A DNA stretch of 41,102 nt from Bacteroidota bacterium (GTDB taxonomy: Bacteria > Bacteroidota > Bacteroidia > J057). Position numbers and translations under genes: made by a program. This document shows, in pieces, positions 1 through 7,419 of the stretch (positions are counted from its first letter, which is position 1; each line of letters opens with the position of its first letter). Location: positions 1-41,102 of the forward strand of contig RFHT01000510.1 of the NCBI GenBank assembly GCA_003696835.1, written 5' to 3'. Under the pieces are notes generated by a model. The model saw nothing but the letters and a program-made list of their open reading frames with translations, had not been told where the DNA came from and did not search any database.

Positions 1-725
1 CAATTGGATTAACGCTACAGAGTTGTGATAAGGATGATGATGACACTATTACAGTAAACAAAAACGATGATGTTTTTGAGTTAGCGGTAAGAAAAATCAA
101 TTCAGGTGTTTCGATTAATGATTTTACTACCGCAAGAGATGCGTTTGTTGCCAGATTAATGGCACAAGATGGAACTTCTAATGATAGGGAAGTTCAACCA
201 TTTTTTGACTTCTCAAATAGTCTTCCGTTAGATAGTATTTATATTGGTATGACACAATATGAGGACGTTAACACCTATACTACTTTAGGTACTGAAGCTC
301 AAAATTGGGCAGAAGCAGCACCATTTTTAAGTTCCTTTACCCCATTGGCTTTTGAAGCTCTACAACCGTTGGAGGCATACAAGCCTGTTAACTTGGCAGA
401 ATTGGCACCTTTAGGAAGCGATAATGTATTGGAAATTGCGGTGAGAGATTTATCGGCATATCAAAATTTCAATCAAGCCGATTACGAAACCAAAAGAGAT
501 GCCTTTTTAACAGCTTTAGCTCAACAAAACGGTTTCGTTCGAGAAGTACAATGGCAGTCTGTAACGAATTCAAATGTTGTAGTTGGAATGACTGTTTATC
601 AAAATCAAACAGCAGCTGTAACCATTTTGTCTGACACAAATTTTACAGGAAGCTCAGCAGTAACTGATTTCTTAGGAACATATCCGCCAAATACAGTAGC
701 AACAATAAATAACGTACTAAAATAA
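1..725 (+). CDS. Lipoprotein with two ABM-like barrel repeats, 5' end cut by window
   Basis: The reading frame is open from base 3 to the stop at 723-725, so the gene starts left of the window. The visible N-terminus shows the end of a lipoprotein signal (lipobox LQSC) followed by an acidic DKDDDD linker, so the protein is probably tethered to a membrane. Two repeats of about 100 residues follow. Each has a strand like FELAVRK or LEIAVRD, then a helix with an R-D-A-F pattern. This resembles the duplicated dimeric alpha-beta barrel (antibiotic-biosynthesis-monooxygenase-like) fold, but the fold assignment is inferred from pattern alone. No catalytic residues can be named. It is a diverged paralogue of the next gene, 7 bp downstream, so the two are probably co-transcribed. 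Base composition is much more AT-rich than the rest of the window, which suggests acquisition by transfer. Confidence 0.65.
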   Translation, partial: IGLTLQSCDKDDDDTITVNKNDDVFELAVRKINSGVSINDFTTARDAFVARLMAQDGTSNDREVQPFFDFSNSLPLDSIYIGMTQYEDVNTYTTLGTEAQNWAEAAPFLSSFTPLAFEALQPLEAYKPVNLAELAPLGSDNVLEIAVRDLSAYQNFNQADYETKRDAFLTALAQQNGFVREVQWQSVTNSNVVVGMTVYQNQTAAVTILSDTNFTGSSAVTDFLGTYPPNTVATINNVLK

Positions 726-732
726 AGAAGAA

Positions 733-1479
733 ATGAAACAATTAATTATAGCCTTTGCTTGTGTGGCTTTAATCACAAGCTGTGGAACAAACAAAAAAGT
801 AAATCAAACACAAAATAATAAAACAATGACACCAGTTTATGAAATCGCCATTAATCAGGCAAAAGACGGAAACGTTCAAAACTTTTTAGACACAAGAGGA
901 AAATTTGTAGAAGTTCTGGGAAAAGAAGAAAACACTTTAAACGAAGGTAAATGGAAACCCTTTTTTACCGTTGACCCAAATTTGGTTTTAGATGAAATCC
1001 TTATCGGAATGACGCACTGGAACTCTATGCAAGGTTTTGGCGAAACGGCAATGAAGTTAATGCCACAGGATGTTACTAAAAACTACTTTGCGAGCTTTAA
1101 TCCTTTGGCTTATGGCTTATTAGAAACTGTTGATGGCAAACCATTTGATATGGAAACTATCAAAAAGGAAGGAAATGTGGTAGAATTTGCCATTCGCAAA
1201 GGCAAAACTGCTGATGCTTTTGGCGAAAAAAGAGAAACGTTCTTTAAATCTCTTGAAAATTATGACGGATACAAATTTGCACGTGAATTCAAATTCTACG
1301 AATTAGATGCACAGGGTATGCCCAAGTTAGCAGAGAATACACAAGCAGTAATTATCGTTTGGGAAAATTCTGAAAAGTTTCAGGCGGCAGCTACTCCAAT
1401 TTTTGGCTCAAAAGAGTATGCTGATTTTTCAAGTCTAATTGATGTCAAGTCATACTTTGCAACGTTTGCCACAAAGTAA
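733..1479 (+). CDS. Lipoprotein with two ABM-like barrel repeats, paralogue of upstream gene
   Basis: A 248-residue protein. Its N-terminus is a typical lipoprotein signal: basic start, hydrophobic stretch, lipobox ITSC with Cys17, then a polar Asn/Gln/Lys-rich linker. The mature part has two repeats, at about 35-145 (opening VYEIAINQ) and 147-248 (opening VEFAIRKG). Both carry the strand plus R-x-x-F helix pattern of the upstream protein, and phrases such as IGMT and FxPLAY/FxPLAF are shared. The ATG follows the preceding stop by only 7 bases, with an AAGAAG-rich leader as a possible ribosome site. A strong terminator follows at 1502-1534, so the pair forms a short operon. Codon use is AT-rich, unlike the genes from 2095 on. 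The function is unknown; binding of a small hydrophobic ligand or a monooxygenase-like role are only guesses from the fold. Confidence 0.75.
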   Translation: MKQLIIAFACVALITSCGTNKKVNQTQNNKTMTPVYEIAINQAKDGNVQNFLDTRGKFVEVLGKEENTLNEGKWKPFFTVDPNLVLDEILIGMTHWNSMQGFGETAMKLMPQDVTKNYFASFNPLAYGLLETVDGKPFDMETIKKEGNVVEFAIRKGKTADAFGEKRETFFKSLENYDGYKFAREFKFYELDAQGMPKLAENTQAVIIVWENSEKFQAAATPIFGSKEYADFSSLIDVKSYFATFATK

Positions 1480-1501
1480 TTCGTCAATAAGTTAAAATTA
1501 T

Positions 1502-1534
1502 AAACCGAAGTCCTTTGTTGGTCTTCGGTTTTTT
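1502..1534 (+). terminator. Rho-independent terminator of the lipoprotein pair
   Basis: A perfect 9-bp inverted repeat (AAACCGAAG at 1502-1510, CTTCGGTTT at 1523-1531) with a 12-base loop runs straight into a T tract. It lies 23 bases after the second lipoprotein stop codon, so it should end that transcript. Confidence 0.8.
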
Positions 1535-1537
1535 GTA

Positions 1538-1613
1538 TTGTGCACAACTATTGCCTAAACGCAATATTGCGCTTTACATACTCCAACATACTGTAACACG
1601 CAATTAATTGCGT
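1538..1613. repeat. Cluster of three perfect palindromes beside recombinase remnant
   Basis: Three perfect palindromes lie within 76 bases: TTGTGCACAA (1538-1547), CGCAATATTGCG (1560-1571) and ACGCAATTAATTGCGT (1598-1613). The last two share the CGCAAT / ATTGCG arm. They sit between the lipoprotein terminator and the 3' end of a tyrosine recombinase fragment. Tyrosine recombinases act on short inverted arms of this kind, so this may be a remnant attachment or cassette boundary; that role is an inference. Confidence 0.5.
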
Positions 1614-1621
1614 ATATATCG

Positions 1622-1918
1622 CTAATCGATGTCTATCTCCATCTCATCCAGCGGGCTGCGCAACTTCCCCTCTGCTTCCTTACGCACATGCAAATAGCGC
1701 GCTGTGGGCTTGATGGAGCTATGGCCCAGCAGATGTTGAATATACCGCAAATCCGTCCCTCGTTCCAGCTTATGAGTTGCGAATGAATGCCTCAATGTGT
1801 GTACAGTCGCAAATGGATTTACCCCTGCTGCCTTCACCGCCCGCCGCATGATCTGCTGTACACTCCCCGGACTGTAGCACGCGCCATGCTCTCCCTTCAG
1901 ACAAACAGCATAATATTG
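1622..1918 (-). pseudogene. C-terminal remnant of a tyrosine recombinase (XerC/D-like integrase)
   Basis: The open frame gives 98 codons and holds only the C-terminal catalytic half of a phage-integrase-type recombinase. Visible motifs are the HTLRHSFATH box (active-site His and Arg), the LLGHSSIKPT box (second His) and the TARYLHV box with the nucleophilic Tyr. The tail contains LRSPLD, like the KSPLD tails of many Bacteroidota integrases. Family members are about 290-400 residues long and also carry an N-terminal core-binding domain and the first active-site Arg, all missing here. Family similarity begins upstream of the first ATG (1849), around KGEHGACYSPGSVQQI, and an in-frame stop (1919-1921) lies in an AT-rich inverted repeat just beyond. 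The gene is therefore truncated and probably inactive. A much shorter product starting at 1849 cannot be excluded. Confidence 0.8.
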
Positions 1919-1943
1919 CTATATATATAAATATGGCAATATT
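1912..1943. repeat. AT-rich inverted repeat at the recombinase breakpoint
   Basis: AATATTGC (1912-1919) and GCAATATT (1936-1943) form perfect 8-bp arms around a 16-base AT-only or nearly AT-only spacer. The arms repeat the core of the CGCAATATTGCG palindrome at 1560-1571. The repeat lies exactly where homology of the recombinase remnant stops, so the two copies bracket the fragment. Confidence 0.5.
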
Positions 1944-2094
1944 TAAGATAACTGTCAAGATTTTTGACACCTATTTTCATTTGGAAAAATTTACTATTCC
2001 CTTTATGGGAATTTAGCCCCTGTCCTACATTCACCTTTTTCGGCAAGTCCCCGGCCTGACGGCACCCATTCCCTTACCAATGCGGGGGGTAAGC

Positions 2095-3807
2095 CTACCT
2101 CTGCCCTGCCTGCTGGCGCTGGTATTTCAGCTGCCCGTCCACAATGGTGTACTCCACCTGGGTGTTCAGCAGTTGGTCTTCGGGTACGCGCATGAGGTCC
2201 TGCGAGAGCACCGTAAAATCCGCCTTTTTGCCCACCTCAATGGAGCCCTTGAGGTGCTCTTCGAAGGCGCCGTAGGCGGCATCCAGGGTGTAGGAGCGCA
2301 GTGCCTGCTCGCGGGTCATTTTCTGGGCGGGTTCGTAGCCCCCTTCGGGCGTTCCCTGCAGGGTTTTGCGGGTAACCGAGGCATAAAAAGAGGCAATGGG
2401 GCTGACCGGTTCCACCGGCGTATCGGTGCCGTTGATGACTTTGGCGCCCGACTGCAGCAGCTTTTGCCACACGTAGGCCCCGTCCACAATGCGCTGCTCG
2501 CCCAGCCGGTCGATGGCCCAGGGCCTGTCCGAGGCCATGTGAATGCCCTGCATAGAGGCAATGACGCCCAGTTGGGCAAAGCGGGGGATGTCGTCGGGGT
2601 GGAGGTGCTGGGCATGCTCAATGCGAAAGCGGTGGTCTTCGGCCGCCTGTGGGTTGTCTTTGAAAGCAGCTTCAAAGCGGTTGAGCACCTCGCGGTTGGC
2701 GCGGTCGCCTATGGCGTGCACGCATACCTGAAAGCCGTGCTGCAGGCCTTCGCGTGCCACCTGCTCAATGTCATCCATGTTCATCACGGCATGGCCAGTG
2801 TGGCCGGGGCGGTCGGTGTAGGGTTCCAGCAGCCAGGCCCCGCGCGAGCCCAGGGCGCCGTCGGCGTACAGCTTGATGGCCCGTATGGTCAGGCGGCCGT
2901 TGGGGTCAATTTCCGGGCCTTTGGCGTACCAGCTTTCGAGCAGCTCGTGGGAGCGGCCGCTGAGCATCACCCACAGGTTGATGTGCAGCTTGCCCTCCTC
3001 CAGAAAGCGGTGGTAGCGGGCAATGTCTTCATTGCTGGAGCCGGCATCCTGAAAACTGGTGATGCCGTTGCGCAAACACTCCGCTATGGCCAGTTCCAGG
3101 GCGCGGTCTTCGCGCTCCGGCGTGGTTTCGGGAATGTGGCGGCTGATGAGCCCCTGGGCCAGTTCGTTGAAGATGCCCGTGGGCTGCCCTTGTGCGTCTT
3201 TGAGAATTTCGCCTTCCTCTCCAAAAGTAGTGTTGGCCGTTACCCCCGCAATTTCCATGGCTTTGGCATTGGCAAAGCCCGCATGCCCGCTGGCGTGCTT
3301 GAGCCATACGGGGTTGTTGGGCGATACCTTGCTCAGGGCCTGGTGGGTGGGGAAGCCCCCCACCTGTGGGTCGGGCTGGGGCTGCCATTTGCTCTGGTGC
3401 CAGCCACGGCCCAGTATCCACTCGCCCGGCGCCGCCTTTTGGGCAGCTTCGGCCACCATCTGTACCAGCTCCTCGTAGTTTTTTACTCCGCTCAGGTCCA
3501 GGTTGAGTTTGGCATGGCCCAGGCCCATGATGTGGCCGTGGCTTTCAATCAGGCCCGGCGTTACAGTCTTTCCCGCCAGGTCGAGTACCTCAGTCTGCTC
3601 ACCCACATAGTTGTTGGCAGCGGCCGACTCCCCCACAAATACGATTTTGCCATCCTTTACCGCCACGGCTTCGGCCGTTGGCTGGGCATCGTTGACGGTG
3701 TAGATGGTGCCGTTTAGCAGCACCAGGTCAGCAGCTTCGGAGGGCGTGCCCTCCGGCTGGCAGGCCATCAGCAGGCCCGCAATCAGAAAGAAAAAACACT
3801 TTTTCAT
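2095..3807 (-). CDS. YtcJ-like metal-dependent amidohydrolase, exported lipoprotein
   Basis: The product is 570 residues long when started at the ATG at 3805-3807. An in-frame extension to 3858 is rejected because this ATG opens a clear lipoprotein signal with lipobox LMAC (Cys16). The mature enzyme has the amidohydrolase TIM barrel flanked by the small beta-sandwich (LVLLNGTIYTV near 28-38, ADFTVL near the C-terminus). Metal and catalytic residues typical of the YtcJ/amidohydrolase-3 family are present: H90 and H92 (ESHGHIMG), K312 (IKLYADG), H364 (VHAIGDR), H398 (IEHAQH) and D462 (NGTDTP). It should hydrolyse an amide or related bond outside the cytoplasm, but the substrate cannot be read from sequence. 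It lies 73 bp downstream of the M14 peptidase on the same strand and may be its partner in peptide or amide scavenging. Confidence 0.88.
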   Translation of the reverse strand: MKKCFFFLIAGLLMACQPEGTPSEAADLVLLNGTIYTVNDAQPTAEAVAVKDGKIVFVGESAAANNYVGEQTEVLDLAGKTVTPGLIESHGHIMGLGHAKLNLDLSGVKNYEELVQMVAEAAQKAAPGEWILGRGWHQSKWQPQPDPQVGGFPTHQALSKVSPNNPVWLKHASGHAGFANAKAMEIAGVTANTTFGEEGEILKDAQGQPTGIFNELAQGLISRHIPETTPEREDRALELAIAECLRNGITSFQDAGSSNEDIARYHRFLEEGKLHINLWVMLSGRSHELLESWYAKGPEIDPNGRLTIRAIKLYADGALGSRGAWLLEPYTDRPGHTGHAVMNMDDIEQVAREGLQHGFQVCVHAIGDRANREVLNRFEAAFKDNPQAAEDHRFRIEHAQHLHPDDIPRFAQLGVIASMQGIHMASDRPWAIDRLGEQRIVDGAYVWQKLLQSGAKVINGTDTPVEPVSPIASFYASVTRKTLQGTPEGGYEPAQKMTREQALRSYTLDAAYGAFEEHLKGSIEVGKKADFTVLSQDLMRVPEDQLLNTQVEYTIVDGQLKYQRQQAGQR

Positions 3808-3880
3808 GGGGTATGTGTTGGGAGTTGAGTAAAAAAATAGCTTTTCATCAGGGCGCAAACAGCTATGTTTTGTGCCTTGT

Positions 3881-6433
3881 TTAATCTACCAAAAATATCG
3901 CATTGCTCAGCAACAACCTGCCCCGGTACCAAAATGCCCGGATAATGGGCGAGTCGCTCACATAAACCACAGTGCCACTGCCCAGGTATTCCTGCCCGAT
4001 GGCCAGGGTATTTTGCAGCTTTTGCCGGAGCTTTGCACCGGCAAAACCCGCTACATAGCCGCTTTCCTGGAAGGTGCCCACATTCCAGCCCCGCTCCGAA
4101 AGGTAGGGGTAGGCCGTGTTGTTGCGTTTGATCAGGTGCAGGGAAGTTCCCAGGCCGAAGGCCAGGGGGTGCGTTTCGTCCAGTTGCACCCGGAAGATAG
4201 CCCCTTCCACCGACTCGGTGAGAAAAGCGCGGTTGCGGTCGCTGTACTTTTTGAGGGCCTCATCGGGATCTGCCTCTTGCTCTTCCTTTTTGTCTTTGCG
4301 CATCTTCTCCATGTCTTTGGCCAGCTGGGTTTGGGGTTTGTCGTCCTTGCTGGCATTTGCAAACAAGCTCAGAGCGCGCTCAAAGGCAATGACTTTGCCT
4401 CCCTGCCGCACGTATTCCAGAATTTGATCGGAGAAGCGGCCGTAATTGCCCGAAACCAGGATGAGTACATCAAATTCCTCCAAATCCACCCGTCCCAGGT
4501 AGGCGGTATTGAGCATGGTGGCGGGATATTGCAGTTGTTGTTCCATAAAAAACCACAGCTCCCCCAGGCTGGTGGGGCTCACGCCATCGCCCCCCAGTAT
4601 GGCCACTTTGGGGGCGTGTATATAGCGCACGCTGCGCGAGCCAAAGTCCTTGCCGCTGTCCACCATACCGGTATATACAGGCGTGAGCACTTGCTGGTGT
4701 TCATTGGCAATTTTGAGTAGTTTTTCATCAAATTGCGGGCCTTTGTTATCGGTGCGCAAAAACAGCAGGGTTCCCCTGTCATAGTCCTTCCCGTCTATGC
4801 GGAAGGGCTGCTCGGCAAAGCGCGCCCTCAGTTGCTGCCCAAAGGCGGCAGCCAGAAAACGCGCATCCTGGAAGTCCTTCCAGGCCAGCAGGTAGCCCAC
4901 AGGCTTTTGCTCAGGCAGGGAGTTGCGAACCGTTTTGGGCGCCGGCTTCTCACCAGGCAGCAGGCGTTCAGTGGTGGCAAAGGCCTGCAATCCATACACA
5001 TAGGGCAGCGCCCAGGCCGTGAGGTCGTAGGTGGCAGAGTCTTCCACAGCAGTTTTGGGCTCCATCAGCACCTGCACAAAGCGCGAGAGCGGCTGGTAGG
5101 CCGAAATCACCAGGTCGCCGGCCTCCAGACGAAAGGGCGTGCTTTGGTTGAGTTGATAGTCAAAGCCTTTAAGGCTACGGCCCGGACGCTGGGCGCTGCC
5201 ATACTGTATGCCATTGAGCTCCAGCAGCTCTGTAAAGGCCTGCAGGGTAGCGGGGTCGTTCTGGGGTTCGCCCTTGATCACGTAGGACTTGTAAGGGCCT
5301 GCAGGATTGTTCATGCCCTGCTGGAAATATTGCTCAAACTCCTCAAGCAGGCGGCTGCGCTGCTGGTAGGCCACCTCTATGGTGGACATGCTGGTGGTGT
5401 AGTGGTGGGCAATGCGGTCGGCCAGGCTGAGGGTGTCGCCCGTGTCGGTGATGACGGCCAGGCCGCCGCGGCCGCCACCGCCCTGCTCGTAGGTAAAGCC
5501 GATGGCCCCGTTGAAGGTGGGCCAGGTGTCGCCATAGCTGGGGTAGAGCAGGTCAAATACCTCCTTGCTGAAAAACAACCAGGATTCCTGATCGAAATAG
5601 CGGGCGTGGTTGCGGCCGATGAGTTGCTGAAACTCCCGCTGCCAGGGCGTAATCACCTCGTGGTAGGGCCTGGCTGCCGGAGCAAAAAAGTAAGGGGAGT
5701 TCATGCCCATTTCGTGAAAATCCACGTGTACCTGGGGCATCCACTGGCGGTAGAGGGCCATGCGCTGCCGGCTTTCTATCTGGGTTTGCCAGGCCCAGTC
5801 GCGGTTGAGGTCAAAGAGGTAGTGGTTGTAGCGCCCGCCTGGCCAGGGTTGGTTGTGTTCATAGGCCAGTGGGTCGGCATTGGGAGTAGCATTGCCGTAC
5901 TGGTTGTAAAAATGGGCGTAGCGGTCGCGGCCGTCGGGGTTGATGCAGGGGTCCAGCACCACCACCATATTTTCCAGCCACTCCGCTGCTCCCTCCCACT
6001 GACCCGTAACCAGGCTGTGGAGCACGGCCATGGCCGCCTCGGTGGACACCGACTCGTCGCCGTGCACATTGTAGCTGAGCCACACGATGGGCAGCTTGCT
6101 TCCCACCACAGGCCCCAATTCACTTCTGCCGCTTAGCCGCAGGTTGTTCTGGCGAATTTCTTCAATTCGCTGCATGTTCTTTTCAGCCGTCACCACGGCC
6201 ACCATCAGGGGACGCCGCTCATTGGTTTGGCCGTAGGGAATGAGCTTTACACGGGGAGAACGTTCTGCCACGTACTGGTAGTAGTCCACTACCTTGTGGT
6301 GGTAGGTAAATTTGCTTCCCAGCTCATACCCCAGAAAGTCCGAAGGAGAACTAATTTGCTGGGCAGGCAGGGAAATGGGGACAAATGCCCATAACATGTA
6401 TCCAGCAATCAGAGAGAGAAGGATTTTGTTCAT
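3881..6433 (-). CDS. Secreted M14-family zinc carboxypeptidase
   Basis: An 850-residue protein. The N-terminal signal peptide ends near LPAQQ (residues 1-26). The peptidase domain covers roughly residues 35-400. The zinc ligands H124 and E127 stand in NVHGDES, and the third is H240 in VDFHEMG. The substrate-binding residues are R169 (INPDGRD) and N210-R211 (DLNRDW), and the catalytic Glu is E316 (FTYEQGG). The remaining 450 residues include an alpha/beta region with a glutamine-amidotransferase-like look (VAILGGDGVSP, VLILVSGNYG), as in large Bacteroidota M14 proteins. The expected role is removal of C-terminal residues from peptides in the periplasm or outside the cell. The gene starts 23 bp after fabG and is followed 73 bp later by the amidohydrolase, all on the minus strand, which suggests one transcript. 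Confidence 0.9.
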   Translation of the reverse strand: MNKILLSLIAGYMLWAFVPISLPAQQISSPSDFLGYELGSKFTYHHKVVDYYQYVAERSPRVKLIPYGQTNERRPLMVAVVTAEKNMQRIEEIRQNNLRLSGRSELGPVVGSKLPIVWLSYNVHGDESVSTEAAMAVLHSLVTGQWEGAAEWLENMVVVLDPCINPDGRDRYAHFYNQYGNATPNADPLAYEHNQPWPGGRYNHYLFDLNRDWAWQTQIESRQRMALYRQWMPQVHVDFHEMGMNSPYFFAPAARPYHEVITPWQREFQQLIGRNHARYFDQESWLFFSKEVFDLLYPSYGDTWPTFNGAIGFTYEQGGGGRGGLAVITDTGDTLSLADRIAHHYTTSMSTIEVAYQQRSRLLEEFEQYFQQGMNNPAGPYKSYVIKGEPQNDPATLQAFTELLELNGIQYGSAQRPGRSLKGFDYQLNQSTPFRLEAGDLVISAYQPLSRFVQVLMEPKTAVEDSATYDLTAWALPYVYGLQAFATTERLLPGEKPAPKTVRNSLPEQKPVGYLLAWKDFQDARFLAAAFGQQLRARFAEQPFRIDGKDYDRGTLLFLRTDNKGPQFDEKLLKIANEHQQVLTPVYTGMVDSGKDFGSRSVRYIHAPKVAILGGDGVSPTSLGELWFFMEQQLQYPATMLNTAYLGRVDLEEFDVLILVSGNYGRFSDQILEYVRQGGKVIAFERALSLFANASKDDKPQTQLAKDMEKMRKDKKEEQEADPDEALKKYSDRNRAFLTESVEGAIFRVQLDETHPLAFGLGTSLHLIKRNNTAYPYLSERGWNVGTFQESGYVAGFAGAKLRQKLQNTLAIGQEYLGSGTVVYVSDSPIIRAFWYRGRLLLSNAIFLVD

Positions 6434-6456
6434 GTTTCTTTATGAATAAGGAATGA

Positions 6457-7203
6457 TCAGGAAATGACGCCTCCGTTTACGCTCAGGGTATGGCCGTTGG
6501 TAAAGCCAGCGTAGGGCGAGGCGAGGTACAAATAGGCGTGGGCCAACTCCTCGGTGGTACCGGCCCGCCTCACGGGTATGCTGTCTTCAATGCCTTTGAG
6601 CATTTCGGGGGGAATGGTGGCCGTCATGTCGGTTTTCACAAAGCCGGGAGCCACGGCGTTTACCGTAATGCCGTATTTGCCCACCTCCCGGGCCAGGGCC
6701 TTGGTAAAACCAATGATGGCGGCCTTGCTGGCGCTGTAGTTGGTTTGTCCGTAGGCGCCCAGTATGCCATTGACCGAGGAAGCCGACACAATGCGCCCGT
6801 AGCCCGCCTCGCGCATGTGCGGAATCACGGCTTTGGTACAGGTGTAAATGCCGTTCAGGTTGACGTTGATCACCTGGTGCCACTCCTCATCGGTCATTTT
6901 CAAAAAGGTGCGGTCGCGCACAATGCCGGCATTGTTGATCAGAATATCGATGCGCCCAAACTGACGCATGACTTCCTCCACGGCCTGCTCCACCGAGGCC
7001 TTGTCGGTTACATCTACTTTTTGAAACATGGCCTTGCCGCCGGCTGCCCGTAGCGCTTCAGCTGTGGCCTCGCCCGCATCCAGCACATCCCACAAGGCTA
7101 CCTGGGCGCCCTCTTCACAAAATAATTTGCATATTCCCTTGCCTATGCCACGTGCTCCGCCGGTGACGATGGCAACTTGTCCTGCTAGTAGGTTGGTATC
7201 CAT
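6457..7203 (-). CDS. fabG: Short-chain dehydrogenase, 3-oxoacyl-ACP reductase (FabG) type
   Basis: The ATG at 7201-7203 gives 248 residues, the usual SDR length; a frame open to 7374 would add 57 residues with no family similarity. The NAD(P)-binding motif TGGARGIG (14-21), the NNAG motif (90-93) and the catalytic set S143, Y156 (NYSASK) and K160 are all intact. The PGFVKTDMT loop (187-195) is FabG-like. The reaction is NADPH-dependent reduction of a 3-oxoacyl thioester to the 3-hydroxy form in the cytoplasm. Acetoacetyl-CoA reductases have the same motifs, so the acyl carrier (ACP or CoA) is not settled. No other fatty-acid gene is adjacent. It is the first gene of a minus-strand run and is divergent from nagB, with a 216-bp shared upstream region. 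Confidence 0.88.
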   Translation of the reverse strand: MDTNLLAGQVAIVTGGARGIGKGICKLFCEEGAQVALWDVLDAGEATAEALRAAGGKAMFQKVDVTDKASVEQAVEEVMRQFGRIDILINNAGIVRDRTFLKMTDEEWHQVINVNLNGIYTCTKAVIPHMREAGYGRIVSASSVNGILGAYGQTNYSASKAAIIGFTKALAREVGKYGITVNAVAPGFVKTDMTATIPPEMLKGIEDSIPVRRAGTTEELAHAYLYLASPYAGFTNGHTLSVNGGVIS

Positions 7204-7378
7204 AAATGAACTACTGTTTATTGAAGGTGTGAAATGAGGCAAAAGTAACGCTTTTTCCAGGCATTTTGCAATTTTGGAAAACACACCCAAAGAGCATGCG
7301 AATTGAAAAAGTGTTTTTCTGAACGTTCCTTGCCACCGGCTCCCACTGATTTTTTCAACCAAGACGATCAACATTAAT

Positions 7379-7408
7379 CAGGGATTAGCAATTATCCCTG
7401 TATCTTGC
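7379..7408 (+). promoter_or_regulatory. Operator-like inverted repeat with candidate -7 element upstream of nagB
   Basis: A perfect 7-bp inverted repeat (CAGGGAT at 7379-7385, ATCCCTG at 7394-7400, 8-base spacer) is immediately followed by TATCTTGC (7401-7408), which resembles the Bacteroidota -7 element. The arrangement looks like a repressor or activator site overlapping a promoter in the divergent fabG/nagB region. It is inferred from spacing only. Confidence 0.4.
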
Positions 7409-7419
7409 ATCCTGCATCC

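Noticed and set aside
1538-1613. Integron attC site
   Set aside because: The palindromes lack the GTTRRRY / RYYYAAC core pairs expected of attC, and the recombinase fragment looks like the XerC/D-type rather than an IntI.
2080-3717. Long plus-strand frame opposite the amidohydrolase gene
   Set aside because: It is an antisense shadow of a GC-rich gene with intact motifs on the other strand; its translation is low-complexity and has no family likeness. The same holds for the long antisense frames at 10097-11854, 16177-17835, 33234-34925 and 39031-40212.
3808-3858. N-terminal extension of the amidohydrolase
   Set aside because: The extra 17 residues precede a clear lipoprotein signal that must be at the N-terminus to function.
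7204-7374. N-terminal extension of the SDR protein
   Set aside because: It adds 57 residues without SDR likeness, and the ATG at 7203 gives the standard family length.
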